DNA from: JACXVD01 sp047975785
Lineage (GTDB): Bacteria; Pseudomonadota; Alphaproteobacteria; Sphingomonadales; Sphingomonadaceae
Length of the DNA stretch: 30,606 bases
Direction of reading: 5' to 3'
NCBI GenBank assembly: GCA_047975785.1
Contig: JBKEEC010000016.1
Coordinates: 1-30,606 of the forward strand
This document shows positions 7,914 to 15,706 of the stretch, piece after piece. Numbering within the stretch: the stretch's first letter is position 1; each line of letters opens with the position of its first letter. The position numbers and the translations under genes were made by a program. Under the pieces are notes generated by a model, which had not been told where the DNA came from, did no database searches, and saw only the letters and a list, made by a program, of their open reading frames with translations.

Positions 7914-8534
7914 TCAGGCGCCTTCGTCCTCAGCAGTTTCTTCGGCGGCATCTTCCAGCATATCTGCCGGGATTTCACCGGGTTCCAGCTCAGGATCAAC
8001 CTTTTCGGTAAAGCCTTCACTTTCGGCGCGATCTTCTTCAAACATCTGGGCCATGACATCGACACCCTGGCTCTGAAGCTCGGCTTCATCGTCAGAACGG
8101 GCGACATTGGCCTTTACCGTAACATGCACTTCGGGGTGCAGGGCAATGGTGACATTGTGCATACCGATTGTCTTGATCGGGCTACCCATGATCACCTGTC
8201 GCTTGTCAATATTGAAGCCTTTTTCTTCCAGGCCTGTGACAATGTCACGAACATTGACCGAGCCATAAAGCTGGCCGGAATTGGACGAAGCCCGGAGCAG
8301 CACGATTTCCGTGCCGTCAAGATTCTTGCCGCCTTTTTCCGCTTCCGTGCGACGCTCGGCATTTTCTTTTTCGAGACGTTCACGATTGGCTTCAAAAACC
8401 TTCCTGTTTGCATCATTGGCACGCAGGGCCTTTTTCTGCGGGAGCAGGAAGTTACGGGCATAGCCATCCTTGACGGAAACAACATCGCCAATAGTGCCCA
8501 GTTTCTCGATACGTTCGAGCAGAATAATATCCAT
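7914..8534 (-). CDS. rplI: 50S ribosomal protein L9, extended C-terminus
   Basis: L9 binds 23S rRNA domain V near the L1 stalk. The N-terminal signature MDIILLERIEKLGTIGDVVSVKDGYARNFLLP is diagnostic and is followed by a charged connecting helix and the C-terminal domain. At 206 residues it is about 55 longer than the usual L9. The extra part (about 150-206) is strongly acidic and low-complexity, ending in EDAAEETAEDEGA. Such tails occur in some alphaproteobacteria; its role is unknown. AAAGGG upstream of ATG 8534 is the ribosome binding site. It is the last gene of rpsF-rpsR-rplI, 14 bp after rpsR. Confidence 0.96.
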   Translation of the reverse strand: MDIILLERIEKLGTIGDVVSVKDGYARNFLLPQKKALRANDANRKVFEANRERLEKENAERRTEAEKGGKNLDGTEIVLLRASSNSGQLYGSVNVRDIVTGLEEKGFNIDKRQVIMGSPIKTIGMHNVTIALHPEVHVTVKANVARSDDEAELQSQGVDVMAQMFEEDRAESEGFTEKVDPELEPGEIPADMLEDAAEETAEDEGA

Positions 8535-8548
8535 GGAACCGCCCTTTC

Positions 8549-8773
8549 TTATTTCACAATGTAGGGCAGCAGGCCGATCTGGCGTGCGCGCTTGATAGCC
8601 TTGGCCAGCTCACGCTGTTTCTTGGCAGAAACGGCGGTAATCCGGCTGGGGACGATCTTACCCCGTTCAGACATGAAGCCCTGCAGGAGACGAACATCCT
8701 TGTAATCAATCTGCGGTGCGTTCTTGTCAGAGAACGGGCAGGATTTACGGCGGCGGAAAAATGCACGGGCCAT
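8549..8773 (-). CDS. rpsR: 30S ribosomal protein S18
   Basis: S18 forms a heterodimer with S6 on the platform of the 30S subunit. The 74-residue product has the typical basic N-terminus MARAFFRRRKSCPFS and the conserved core IDYKDVRLLQGFMSERGKI plus PSRITAVSAKKQRELAKAIK. Its start codon overlaps the rpsF stop by one base (TGATG), so the partner proteins S6 and S18 are translationally coupled. A GGAG-type site lies within the end of rpsF. Confidence 0.97.
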   Translation of the reverse strand: MARAFFRRRKSCPFSDKNAPQIDYKDVRLLQGFMSERGKIVPSRITAVSAKKQRELAKAIKRARQIGLLPYIVK

Positions 8774-9138
8774 CAGTTACGCTCCTCACGGTCGGTGCGG
8801 CGTTTGCGCTCGCGTTCGTTCTTGCGCATCATAACTCTGGGGCCATCTTCGAGTGTATCGACAGCCACCGTCATGTAGCGGATAATATCTTCATTGATAC
8901 GGGCCTGACGTTCCAGTTCCGCAACCAGCGTGCCCGGACCGTCAATATTCAGCAGCACGAAATGCGCCTTGCGATTGCGGTCAATCTTGTAAGCGAGGTT
9001 TTTCAGGCCCCAGGTTTCCGTTTTGGTGACCTTGCCTTCATTCGCTTCGATAATTTCAGTAGCCTGCGCTGCCAGTGCATCAACCTGAGCCTGGCTCAGA
9101 TCCTGACGCGCAAGGAAAATATGCTCATAAAAAGCCAT
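8773..9138 (-). CDS. rpsF: 30S ribosomal protein S6
   Basis: S6 is a 121-residue ferredoxin-like-fold protein that pairs with S18. Signatures are MAFYEHIFLARQDLSQAQVD at the start, ETWGLKNLAYKIDRNRKAHFV in the middle, and INEDIIRYMTVAVD near the C-terminus. It ends with a basic tail, RKNERERKRRTDREERN. It is the first gene of the rpsF-rpsR-rplI operon. In many bacteria the operon leader RNA is bound by the S6:S18 complex for feedback control; a candidate structured leader lies upstream here. Confidence 0.97.
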   Translation of the reverse strand: MAFYEHIFLARQDLSQAQVDALAAQATEIIEANEGKVTKTETWGLKNLAYKIDRNRKAHFVLLNIDGPGTLVAELERQARINEDIIRYMTVAVDTLEDGPRVMMRKNERERKRRTDREERN

Positions 9139-9240
9139 GTGCTTTCCTGTCAGTCTATGCCGATCGCTGGCTGATCCTGCACCATGCAGGGGCCCCTCCG
9201 GCTTTCTTCAATCCTCTGTCCGGTAAAAGACAGAAGGCGC
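9139..9240 (-). promoter_or_regulatory. rpsF leader region with hairpin
   Basis: The untranslated stretch before rpsF contains a perfect 6-bp hairpin with a 3-base loop (CCTGCA at 9176-9181, TGCAGG at 9185-9190), next to a GGGGCCCC block. S6:S18-responsive leaders are known ahead of rpsF in several phyla. I cannot confirm the conserved CCG-containing bulge here, so this is a candidate only. Confidence 0.3.
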
Positions 9241-9252
9241 GCAAATAGTCTT

Positions 9253-9281
9253 TTGCACAGGAAAAGCAAGCACTCTATTCA
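9253..9281 (+). promoter_or_regulatory. Candidate promoter for the DUF808 gene
   Basis: TTGCAC (9253-9258) and TATTCA (9276-9281) are separated by 17 bases, 61 bp before the DUF808 start. Matches to the sigma-70 consensus are moderate. On the opposite strand the same interval must also supply the rpsF operon promoter. Confidence 0.3.
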
Positions 9282-9342
9282 TGTGAAGTCGAACTTTCCG
9301 GCATAGGCTGGCTTGCATCGTCGCATCGTCAAGGAGAATAGA

Positions 9343-10281
9343 ATGCCCGGTGGACTGGTTGCCTTGCTGGACGACATTTCCGTTATAGCCAAATCGGCGG
9401 CGGCATCCATAGATGACGTGACGGTTGTGGCCGGGCAGGCCGGTAGCAAGGCTGCCGGAGTGGTGATTGATGATGCTGCGGTTACCCCGTCTTATGTCAC
9501 GGGTCTTACTCCGGCGCGCGAATTGCCGATTATCTGGAAGATAACCAAAGGCAGTTTGCGCAATAAGCTGCTGATATTGCTTCCGGTAGCATTGCTGCTC
9601 AGCCAGTTTCTGCCCTGGGCAATAACCCCGCTGCTGATGCTGGGCGGTGCCTTTCTTTGTTATGAGGGTGCCGAGAAACTTATCGAGAAACTGGGCGGTG
9701 AAAAACACGGGGAAACTCTGGATGAAACGGTGAAAGACCCGATAGCCTTTGAAAACAGGCGTGTATCCGGCGCCATACGCACTGACCTTATCCTTTCGGC
9801 CGAAATCATGGCGATTGCACTGAATGAAGTTGCGGATGAAGCCTTTTTTGTGCGCGCTGGCGTTCTGGCGCTTGTGGGTGTGGTGATCACTTTTGCCGTT
9901 TATGGCGTTGTTGGCCTGATTGTGAAGATGGATGATGTTGGTTTGCATCTGTCTCAAAAGGAGAGTCAGGCCGCGCGTAAAACGGGGCATATCCTGCTGC
10001 GTGCCATGCCGCATTTGCTTGCCGTCCTGTCTGCTGTCGGAACTGCGGCAATGCTTTGGGTTGGCGGCGGAATTATCCTGCATGGGCTGGAAGAACTGGG
10101 CGTTTCCGGGCCAGCGCATTGGGCGCACGGTGTTGAGCACAGCATAGCCGCCGCCACAGGTGCTCTGGGGGGTATTTTCGGGTGGATCAGCTATGCCGTA
10201 TTATCTGCAATTGTCGGGCTTGTTCTTGGTGCAGTGATTGCTTTTGTGCTGCACAAACTGCTCAGGATCGGGGGGCATTGA
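9343..10281 (+). CDS. DUF808 family inner-membrane protein (YedI-like)
   Basis: A 312-residue membrane protein matching the DUF808/YedI family. The N-terminal stretch MPGGLVALLDDISVIAKSAA, then GSKAAGVVIDDAAVTPSYVTG, is the family hallmark. Later come GGAFLCYEGAEKLIEKL and four to six membrane helices, including LILLPVALLLSQFLPWAITP, VLALVGVVITFAVYGVVGLI and AVLSAIVGLVLGAVIAFVLH. The function of the family is unknown. ATG 9343 is chosen over an upstream in-frame ATG at 9313 because AAGGAG lies 6 bases before it and the family start matches. The 3' end overlaps the convergent Mur ligase gene by 20 bp. Confidence 0.92.
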   Translation: MPGGLVALLDDISVIAKSAAASIDDVTVVAGQAGSKAAGVVIDDAAVTPSYVTGLTPARELPIIWKITKGSLRNKLLILLPVALLLSQFLPWAITPLLMLGGAFLCYEGAEKLIEKLGGEKHGETLDETVKDPIAFENRRVSGAIRTDLILSAEIMAIALNEVADEAFFVRAGVLALVGVVITFAVYGVVGLIVKMDDVGLHLSQKESQAARKTGHILLRAMPHLLAVLSAVGTAAMLWVGGGIILHGLEELGVSGPAHWAHGVEHSIAAATGALGGIFGWISYAVLSAIVGLVLGAVIAFVLHKLLRIGGH

Positions 10282-11719
10282 GTGCCCCCAGAACATCCAT
10301 GGCAAAATCGGTCAGTGTATCGTCTCGCGCGCCCATAATCACGATTCTGTCTCCGGGCTGTGCATGAGTGACAAGATAGGCTGCGACTGCGCTGCGCTCA
10401 GGGATATGCAATGCCTGCACCGCTTTGTTGCCTGCCATCTCCCGAACCATGGAAATGATCCGTTCGCTTCCTTCGCTCCGGTCAACCGTGCCACCATAAT
10501 ATACCGGATCTGAAAGGATCAGCACATCGTCACTTGCCAGATCGCGTGCAAATATTGCGGCCAGTTCATGCCCCATCTGGCGCAAGGGGCCGTAACCATG
10601 CGGTTGAAAAAATGCGATCACCCGGCCCGGATGAGCGCGCATGGCGCGCAAGGTAGCAGAGCATTTCTCCGGATTGTGGCCGAAATCGTCTATCACGGTG
10701 ATATTCTCAGGCGATGTGCCGACAATATCAAAACGCCGCGCCATGCCCTTGAAGCTATGCAGGGAGCGGACAGCATCCTCAACACTGATCCCGCTCGCCT
10801 GCGCTGCAGCAATGGCAGCCAGAGCGTTTGAGAGATTGTGCTTTCCCGGCATGGGCAGGCGCAGTGGCCATGATTCACGGTTTTTGGTGTCGAGAATAAT
10901 GGCAGAAATGTCAGTGGGTGTTTCCTGAATACTGTCATGGTCAACAGTAAGGTCTGCGGTAATGTTGTTCAGCCCATAGGTGATTGTCTTGTCCAGCCCA
11001 TCAGCAAGAAGCAGGCTTTCCTTGTCATCAATATTGACAACCCTTCTGTCGGAGTTTTTCAGAAAATTACCGAACAGGGCGCGCAGTTCCTCAATCGATT
11101 TGTGATCAAGACTGACATTGAGCAGCACTCCCACTTGCGGGCGATAAAGAGCAATGGAGCCATCGCTTTCATCCACTTCGCTGACAAATGGATCGCCCTT
11201 GCCAACCAGGGCACTGGCAAAAGGTGCCTCTGGCGTGCGAAAATTCTTCATCACCGCGCCATTCATGATTGTGGGGTCAAGGCCCTGATCCGACAAAATC
11301 CAGCCAAGCATACCGGTTACGGTTGATTTGCCGCTGGTGCCGCCAATGGCAATTCCGGCCTTTGCTGAATTGAACAAGGTGGCCAGTAATTGCGCGCGGG
11401 ACATGCGTTTGCATCCAAGTTCACGCGCGCGCACCATTTCCGGAACGGTATCCTCAACCGCAGCAGATGCGATAATGATCTGGTCCGGTGTAGTGATCCC
11501 GCTGCCATCCTGAGGGAAGAGCGAAAATCCCTGATCTTCCAGCCAGGCGAATTTTTCCGGGCTGCGCCCCTGATCCCGGCTTCGGTCGGACCCGCTGACC
11601 TGTGCGCCCCGTCCTTTCAGGATCATGGCCAGTGGCAACATGCCAGAGCCGCCAATGCCGCTGAAAAACCAGTTGCGCTGTGCAATATCGGACATATCGA
11701 TGACAGGTGAATCGTTCAT
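10262..11719 (-). CDS. MurC/Mpl-type Mur ligase (candidate muropeptide-recycling ligase)
   Basis: A 485-residue three-domain Mur ligase. The N-terminal domain has FSGIGGSGMLPLA and VSGSDR, typical of the MurC/Mpl branch. The ATP loop is GGTSGKST (126-133) rather than the common GTHGKTT. The central domain has SEVDESDGS and NVSLDHK; the C-terminal domain has FKGMARRFDIVG, DDFGHNPEK and FQPHGYGPLR. MurC adds L-Ala to UDP-MurNAc, while Mpl adds the recycled tripeptide. The altered P-loop and DFGHNPEK motif suggest a paralogue rather than housekeeping MurC, and the adjacent LD-carboxypeptidase, which produces the Mpl substrate, supports a recycling role by inference. The start could be ATG 11719 or ATG 11695; neither has a clear ribosome binding site. 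Confidence 0.85.
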   Translation of the reverse strand: MNDSPVIDMSDIAQRNWFFSGIGGSGMLPLAMILKGRGAQVSGSDRSRDQGRSPEKFAWLEDQGFSLFPQDGSGITTPDQIIIASAAVEDTVPEMVRARELGCKRMSRAQLLATLFNSAKAGIAIGGTSGKSTVTGMLGWILSDQGLDPTIMNGAVMKNFRTPEAPFASALVGKGDPFVSEVDESDGSIALYRPQVGVLLNVSLDHKSIEELRALFGNFLKNSDRRVVNIDDKESLLLADGLDKTITYGLNNITADLTVDHDSIQETPTDISAIILDTKNRESWPLRLPMPGKHNLSNALAAIAAAQASGISVEDAVRSLHSFKGMARRFDIVGTSPENITVIDDFGHNPEKCSATLRAMRAHPGRVIAFFQPHGYGPLRQMGHELAAIFARDLASDDVLILSDPVYYGGTVDRSEGSERIISMVREMAGNKAVQALHIPERSAVAAYLVTHAQPGDRIVIMGARDDTLTDFAMDVLGALNAPRS

Positions 11720-11771
11720 GCATATCGGCTATGCGGTTGTGAAGTTCAACACAAGCTGGCACCTGATACTT

Positions 11772-12599
11772 ATGACCCGTATTGCCATTTGCGCACCCGC
11801 AACCCCGATAACCCGTGAACATGCCGATGCCCTGCGAACATTGGTGGCCGATGAGTTTCCTGATCTTCGCGTTTGCTTTCATGAACAATGCTTTACCAGT
11901 CTTGGGCACTTTGCCGGATCAGATATAAACCGGCTGAATGCCTTGCTGGATTGCGCCAATGACAGTGAATTTGATGCGGTCTGGTTTGCCAAGGGGGGGT
12001 ATGGCAGCAACCGTATTGCAGCCGAAGCAATGCGCAAGTTTGCTCCCGTAGCCAGATCAAAAGCATATGTCGGCTTTTCTGATTGCGGCTATCTGCTTGG
12101 GGCACTTTATCGCAACGGAATTGGGCAGCCGGTCCATGGATCCATGCCAGTCAGCGCGCGTAACGAGCGGGGGCGGGGAGCTGTCCGGCGGGTGCTGGAA
12201 TGGTTTTCAGGCAATATGTCAGGGCTGGAACCATCTCTGGATGAAAGGCCGACTGTTGCATTCAACCTCATGACTCTGGCGATGATGATTGGCACAGAGC
12301 TGATGCCCAATCTTGAAGGCCATGTTGTGATAGTCGAGGAAGTGTCAGAACATCTTTATGCAATTGACCGCCTGCTTTTTCATCTGACAGCAAATCTGGG
12401 GGGAATTGCCGGGCTTAAGCTGGGCGGCATTACTGCAGTGCCGGAAAATGACCGCCCGTTCGGACAGTCACCTGATGATATTATCCGTTACTGGTGTGCG
12501 CGGGCGAACATACCCTATCTTGGCAGGGCCGAGGTCGGGCATATGGCGAGTAATCATGTTGTTCCATTCGGGGTTGCGCGCGCTCCAATCGGGTTCTAA
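11772..12599 (+). CDS. LD-carboxypeptidase (murein tetrapeptide carboxypeptidase, S66 family)
   Basis: A 275-residue LdcA-like serine peptidase that cuts the terminal D-Ala from murein tetrapeptides. Family motifs are ICAPATPI near the start, AKGGYGSNRI (73-82), the nucleophile Ser103 in YVGFSDCGY, VHGSMP (121-126), the acidic pair in VIVEEVSEHLYAIDRLLFHL (Glu189/190), and catalytic histidine 257 in VGHMASNHVVPFG. The Ser-Glu-His arrangement and spacing fit the family. No signal peptide is seen, which fits cytoplasmic recycling. ATG 11772 matches the family start; the frame is open further upstream into the divergent Mur ligase. The ribosome binding site is weak. The two divergent starts are 52 bp apart. 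Confidence 0.9.
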   Translation: MTRIAICAPATPITREHADALRTLVADEFPDLRVCFHEQCFTSLGHFAGSDINRLNALLDCANDSEFDAVWFAKGGYGSNRIAAEAMRKFAPVARSKAYVGFSDCGYLLGALYRNGIGQPVHGSMPVSARNERGRGAVRRVLEWFSGNMSGLEPSLDERPTVAFNLMTLAMMIGTELMPNLEGHVVIVEEVSEHLYAIDRLLFHLTANLGGIAGLKLGGITAVPENDRPFGQSPDDIIRYWCARANIPYLGRAEVGHMASNHVVPFGVARAPIGF

Positions 12600-12648
12600 C
12601 CGCGAGCAGGCCGGATAAATGGCCATCATTCAGCAGGAGAAGAGTCGG

Positions 12649-13584
12649 ATGCGTGCTTTTGTTTTTCCAGGGCAGGGCAGCCAGAAAGCGGGAATGGGCA
12701 AGGAATTGTCCGATGCCAGTGCTGCAGCACGGGAAGTATTCGAGGAAGTGAATGATGCGCTGGGACAGAATCTGTCCGCCCTGATGTTTGATGGCCCTGA
12801 AGACACGCTGACCCTGACGGAAAATGCCCAGCCGGCGATCATGGCCAATGCGATTGCTACGGCCCGCGTGCTGGAAAAGGATTTCGGCATTCGTATTGCA
12901 GATAAGGGCGCATGTGTTGCCGGACATTCGCTGGGCGAATATACAGCACTGTGCGCTGCCGGCGCATTTGTTCTGCCAGATGCTGCGCGCCTGTTGCGGG
13001 TGCGGGGCAATGCCATGCAAGAGGCGGTTCCGGTAGGGGCAGGGGCGATGGCCGCGTTGCTCGGTGCCGATGTGGACAAGGCGACCAGTCTGGCGGAAGC
13101 TGCCGCAGAAGGTGAAGTGTGCCAGCTCGCCAATGATAATGATCCGACGCAAGTGGTCATTTCCGGCAGCCGGGCCGCGATTGAACGTGCGGTTGCCATG
13201 GTCAAGGATTTCGGGATTAAACGCGGGGTTTTGCTGCCGGTTTCTGCTCCCTTTCACTGTGATTTGATGGAGCCGGCAGCGCAGATTATGGAACAGGCGC
13301 TTGCCCTGACGCCGCCTGCCGCGTTTGCCTTGCCCCTCTATGCCAATGTGACTGCTGCACGTGTGACAGATCCGGCAGAGGAGCAGGATTTGCTTGTGCA
13401 GCAGGTATGTGGCCGTGTGCGCTGGCGCGAATCGGTCCTTGCCATGCGTGCCGACGGTGTGGATGAGTTTATAGAACTGGGGGGCAAGGTGCTTGGCCCC
13501 ATGATTGGCCGGACAGACAAGGAAGCCCGGACAATCAGCGTCATCACAATGGACGATATCGAGCAACTGGCGAAAACTCTTTGA
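12649..13584 (+). CDS. fabD: Malonyl-CoA:ACP transacylase
   Basis: FabD loads malonyl groups onto acyl carrier protein for fatty acid synthesis. The 311-residue product has MRAFVFPGQGSQKAGMG at the start, nucleophile Ser94 in AGHSLGEYTALCAAG, and catalytic His203 in VSAPFHCDLM. The spacing of these residues is close to that in characterised FabD enzymes. AGGAG about 9 bases before ATG 12649 decides the start over an in-frame ATG at 12619. It is followed by fabG 68 bp downstream, the usual fab order, although acpP is not found after fabG here. Confidence 0.96.
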   Translation: MRAFVFPGQGSQKAGMGKELSDASAAAREVFEEVNDALGQNLSALMFDGPEDTLTLTENAQPAIMANAIATARVLEKDFGIRIADKGACVAGHSLGEYTALCAAGAFVLPDAARLLRVRGNAMQEAVPVGAGAMAALLGADVDKATSLAEAAAEGEVCQLANDNDPTQVVISGSRAAIERAVAMVKDFGIKRGVLLPVSAPFHCDLMEPAAQIMEQALALTPPAAFALPLYANVTAARVTDPAEEQDLLVQQVCGRVRWRESVLAMRADGVDEFIELGGKVLGPMIGRTDKEARTISVITMDDIEQLAKTL

Positions 13585-13652
13585 CGCGGGTTGCATGACA
13601 AATTGTGTGACAAGAGGCAGAAACAGGGAACGGATAGGGAGTTATACAAGCC

Positions 13653-14405
13653 ATGTTTGATCTTGCCGGAATGACTGCGCTGGTTACTGGCGCAAGCGGT
13701 GGTATCGGCTCCGGGATTGCCCGTGCGCTTGCCGCACAGGGAGCGCGGCTCGCCTTGTCGGGGTCAAACGCCGCGAAACTCAGGGCTTTCAGGGATGAGT
13801 TGAACAGCGAGTTTGGCCACGATCATATTGAAGTGACCTGCGACCTGTCCAACACTGAACAGGTCGAGGAACTGATTCCTGCAACGGTGGATACGCTTGG
13901 CAAGATTGACATTCTGGTGAACAATGCCGGCATAACCCGCGATAATCTTGCCATGCGGATGAAGGATGAAGAGTGGGAACAGGTGATCCGCGTCAATCTC
14001 GAAGCAGGTTTCAGGCTCATGCGGGCATCTGCCCGCCCTATGATGAAGGCGCGCTTCGGCAGGATCATCACCATTACCAGCGTGGTCGGGGCTACCGGTA
14101 ATCCTGGCCAGATGAATTACGCGGCTGCAAAAGGTGGTTTGACAGCCATGACAAAGGCCTATGCCCAGGAAGTGGCAAGCCGGGGAATTACGGCAAACTG
14201 CGTTGCTCCGGGATTTATCCGCACGGCCATGACCGATATCCTGCCGGATGCGCAGAAAGAGGCGCTCAATGCCCGTATCCCGATGGGGCGTATGGGAGAA
14301 GGCAGCGAGATCGGATCAGCCGTGGCATTTCTGGCCAGCCGGGAGGCAGGATATATTACGGGGCAGACAATTCATGTTAATGGTGGCATGGCAATGCTGT
14401 CCTGA
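13653..14405 (+). CDS. fabG: 3-oxoacyl-[acyl-carrier-protein] reductase
   Basis: A 250-residue short-chain dehydrogenase that reduces 3-oxoacyl-ACP with NADPH in each elongation round. It has the nucleotide-binding motif TGASGGIGSGIA (12-23), NNAG (90-93), Asn115, and the catalytic Ser143, Tyr156 and Lys160. The C-terminus YITGQTIHVNGGMAM is typical for FabG. Position next to fabD supports the assignment over other short-chain dehydrogenases. Hairpins after the stop suggest the transcript may end before dnaN. Confidence 0.95.
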   Translation: MFDLAGMTALVTGASGGIGSGIARALAAQGARLALSGSNAAKLRAFRDELNSEFGHDHIEVTCDLSNTEQVEELIPATVDTLGKIDILVNNAGITRDNLAMRMKDEEWEQVIRVNLEAGFRLMRASARPMMKARFGRIITITSVVGATGNPGQMNYAAAKGGLTAMTKAYAQEVASRGITANCVAPGFIRTAMTDILPDAQKEALNARIPMGRMGEGSEIGSAVAFLASREAGYITGQTIHVNGGMAMLS

Positions 14406-14411
14406 AGTTTT

Positions 14412-14463
14412 ATCCCCAAGGAATCCAGGGAATTGGGGATTCATCCTTGCCGGATTGTCCGGC
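14412..14463 (+). terminator. Two hairpins after fabG
   Basis: ATCCCCAA (14412-14419) and TTGGGGAT (14433-14440) form an 8-bp stem with a 13-base loop. GCCGGA (14449-14454) and TCCGGC (14458-14463) form a second 6-bp stem with a 3-base loop. Neither is followed by a clean T tract. They may end the fab transcript or slow polymerase before dnaN. Confidence 0.45.
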
Positions 14464-14543
14464 TTCGCTAAGGGTATGCGTGTATTTTCCGGCGCTGAGG
14501 GGCGATTCCGGCCCTGTGCGCGCAAGGGGGAAGAAAAGGACCT

Positions 14544-15671
14544 ATGAAGGCCACAATCGAACGTGCAACTTTGCTTCGCTGTCTGTCCCACGTGCAATCC
14601 GTGGTTGAGCGGCGCAACACCATACCTATCCTGTCCAATGTTCTGATCGAGGCAGGAAGTGATGGTGCTGTGAAGGTCATGGCAACGGATCTTGATCTCC
14701 AGGTGGTAGAAACGATGGAGGCAGCTTCGGTGGAGACGCCGGGTGCCGTTACCGTGTCAGCGCATCTGCTGTTTGATATTGCAAGAAAACTGCCGGACGG
14801 ATCGCAAGTCGGTCTGGAAACGGCAGAAAACCGCATGGCTGTGAAAGCTGGCCGCAGCCGTTTCTCGCTGCCCACATTGCCGCGGGATGATTTTCCTGTG
14901 ATAGTTGAAGGCGATTTGCCTACCAGTTTTGAGCTGCCGGCACGCGATCTTGCGCAGATGATCGATCATACGCGTTTCGCTATCTCGACAGAAGAAACGC
15001 GCTATTATCTCAACGGGATATTCCTTCACGTAACCGATGAAGACCAGCCCGCCCTGAAAGCGGCGGCGACCGATGGGCACAGGCTGGCGCGTTATACGCT
15101 TGCGCGTCCGGACGGGGCTGATGGTATGCCGGATGTGATCGTTCCGCGAAAAGCCGTGGCCGAATTGCGCAAATTGCTGGAAGAAGCGATTGACGCCAAT
15201 GTTCTGATTGATCTGTCACCCAGTAAAATCCGTTTTACGCTGGGCGGCGAAGGCGGGATTGTTCTCACCAGCAAGCTGATTGACGGCACTTTCCCCGATT
15301 ACAGCCGTGTTATCCCGACAGGTAATGACAAATTGCTCCGACTTGATCCGCGCAGCCTGTTTCATGGGGTAGACCGTGTGGCGACAATTGCTACCGAGAA
15401 AACCCGTGCAGTCAAAATGGGGCTGGAATCAGACAAGGTTGTGCTCTCCGTTACATCGCCGGACAATGGCACGGCGACAGAAGAACTCGCCGCTGATTAC
15501 GCATCAGAAGGGTTTGAAATCGGGTTTAACGCCAATTATCTGAAAGATATTCTCGGCCAGATTGAAGGTGATAGCGTAGAATTGCACCTTGCGGATGCCG
15601 GGGCGCCAACCCTGATCCGCAAGGATGACAAAAGCTCTGCGCTCTATGTGCTCATGCCCATGCGCGTTTAA
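14544..15671 (+). CDS. dnaN: DNA polymerase III beta subunit (sliding clamp)
   Basis: The clamp forms a dimeric ring that tethers replicative polymerases to DNA. The 375-residue product begins MKATIERATLLRCLSHVQSV and has the characteristic RRNTIPILSNVLI, TDLDLQV, TDGHRLA and FPDYSRVIP motifs. It ends with ALYVLMPMRV, the conserved C-terminus that bears the peptide-binding pocket. AAGGA about 5 bases before ATG 14544 is a good ribosome binding site. dnaA, recF and gyrB are not adjacent, so this is not a classic dnaA-dnaN origin locus. The last codons and stop lie within one copy of a 16-bp direct repeat. Confidence 0.97.
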   Translation: MKATIERATLLRCLSHVQSVVERRNTIPILSNVLIEAGSDGAVKVMATDLDLQVVETMEAASVETPGAVTVSAHLLFDIARKLPDGSQVGLETAENRMAVKAGRSRFSLPTLPRDDFPVIVEGDLPTSFELPARDLAQMIDHTRFAISTEETRYYLNGIFLHVTDEDQPALKAAATDGHRLARYTLARPDGADGMPDVIVPRKAVAELRKLLEEAIDANVLIDLSPSKIRFTLGGEGGIVLTSKLIDGTFPDYSRVIPTGNDKLLRLDPRSLFHGVDRVATIATEKTRAVKMGLESDKVVLSVTSPDNGTATEELAADYASEGFEIGFNANYLKDILGQIEGDSVELHLADAGAPTLIRKDDKSSALYVLMPMRV

Positions 15672-15706
15672 TCGCGCTTAACCAGCTATGTGCGCGTTTA
15701 ATCGCG
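15661..15706. repeat. 16-bp direct repeat spanning two stop codons
   Basis: TGCGCGTTTAATCGCG occurs at 15661-15676 and again at 15691-15706, exactly 30 bp apart. The first copy contains the dnaN stop (15669-15671). The second contains the stop of the convergent ferredoxin reductase gene on the other strand (15698-15700). Confidence 0.85.

Noticed and set aside
9208..10140. 310-codon open frame antisense to the DUF808 gene
   Set aside because: Its translation is rich in His, Gln and Asn with no domain, as expected of a shadow of a hydrophobic protein gene.
12481..13596. 371-codon open frame antisense to fabD
   Set aside because: It mirrors the fabD codon pattern and its translation shows no recognisable domain; the fabD catalytic residues on the other strand settle the matter.
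14544..15671. dnaN as a marker for the replication origin
   Set aside because: dnaA, recF and gyrB are absent, and I saw no DnaA-box cluster in the adjoining gaps.
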